From: DASRAJ01 sp039920305
GTDB lineage: Bacteria > Bacteroidota > Bacteroidia > Chitinophagales > UBA10324
Direction: 5' to 3'
Length of the DNA: 6,464 bases
Assembly: GCA_039920305.1 (NCBI GenBank)
Contig: JBDSEA010000088.1
Location: forward strand, 1 to 6,464
The notes below the pieces were generated by a model, which saw only the letters and a list, made by a program, of their open reading frames with translations, was not told where the DNA came from and made no database searches. The translations under genes were made by a program, and so were the position numbers. Below are positions 6,312-6,464 of this stretch, one piece after another. Positions within the stretch are counted from its first letter, which is position 1, and the number at the start of each line of letters is the position of its first letter.

Positions 6312-6464
6312 TTACACAACCATCTTCGAATGTAAATGCCACAATACTATTCCTGCAGCCACACTGATATTGAACGAGTGCTTGGTCCGAACTGAGGAAT
6401 TTGTGTTGCTGCATCTGCAAGTGAAAGCAGCTCCTTGCTGATATGGGTTTACGTCTTGAATACC
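6312..6464 (-). pseudogene. TrmH/SpoU-family RNA 2'-O-methyltransferase, C-terminal end, frame-disrupted
   Basis: On the minus strand, KELLSLADAATQIPQFG (6388-6436) is followed by TKHSFNISVAAGIVLWHLHSK (6324-6386) and a stop TAA at 6312-6314. Together these are the unmistakable last two motifs of SpoU/TrmH methyltransferases (IPQFGTKHSxNVSVAAGIVLW). They lie in different frames: only two bases (6387-6388) remain of the glycine codon between PQF and TKH, so one base is missing. Upstream, the KELL frame hits TAA at 6449-6451, where a conserved VFGNEVxGIS-like segment is expected. VF and IS are visible, but the bases between do not fit one frame. The family methylates ribose 2'-OH in tRNA or rRNA using SAM in a trefoil-knot fold. 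The rest of the gene lies beyond the right edge. Real decay and poor sequence near a contig end are both possible. It converges on the Kelch gene. Confidence 0.7.

Overview
The window looks like a stretch of Bacteroidota chromosome, probably Chitinophagales or Sphingobacteriales-like. The evidence is a TonB-dependent receptor barrel, a secreted Kelch protein with a type IX secretion (T9SS) C-terminal sorting domain, start codons without Shine-Dalgarno sequences, and TAnnTTTG promoter boxes of the Bacteroidota type. I see no phage, IS, CRISPR, tRNA or rRNA signal, and no clear multi-gene 'new system'. Most of the window is ordinary housekeeping or accessory content, and several of its small genes are damaged.

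Layout, left to right. 1-1149 (+) is the C-terminal part of a TonB-dependent outer-membrane receptor that enters from the left edge. 1197-1555 (+) is a small retroviral-like (clan AA) aspartic protease. Its natural start lies in another frame, and the two frames meet at an A AAA AAC heptamer followed directly by TGA. 1586-2059 (-) is an intact DinB-fold protein. 2141-2666 (-) is a second, different DinB-superfamily gene broken by an in-frame stop and a one-base frameshift. 2691-3050 (-) is a small unrecognised protein with a signal peptide. 3151-4623 (+) is a MocR-type GntR/aminotransferase regulator, divergent from it. 4809-6287 (+) is a six-repeat Kelch propeller with an fn3-like domain and a T9SS sorting domain. 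6312-6464 (-) is the end of a TrmH/SpoU rRNA/tRNA methyltransferase whose reading frame is broken.

The most informative regulatory site is the 100-bp divergent region at 3051-3150. The inverted repeat GGACTA-N6-TAGTCC encloses a perfect TATCTTTG -7 box for the regulator. A third TAGTCCG half-site follows 23 bp downstream, and a second perfect -7 box (TACTTTTG) faces the small secreted-protein gene. This fits autoregulation by the MocR protein and possible control of its divergent neighbour.

The other theme is damage. Three short genes (protease, second DinB, TrmH) carry at least four lesions in about 1 kb, while about 4.9 kb of other coding sequence has none. This may be real local gene decay or uneven assembly quality. 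The sequence alone cannot decide.
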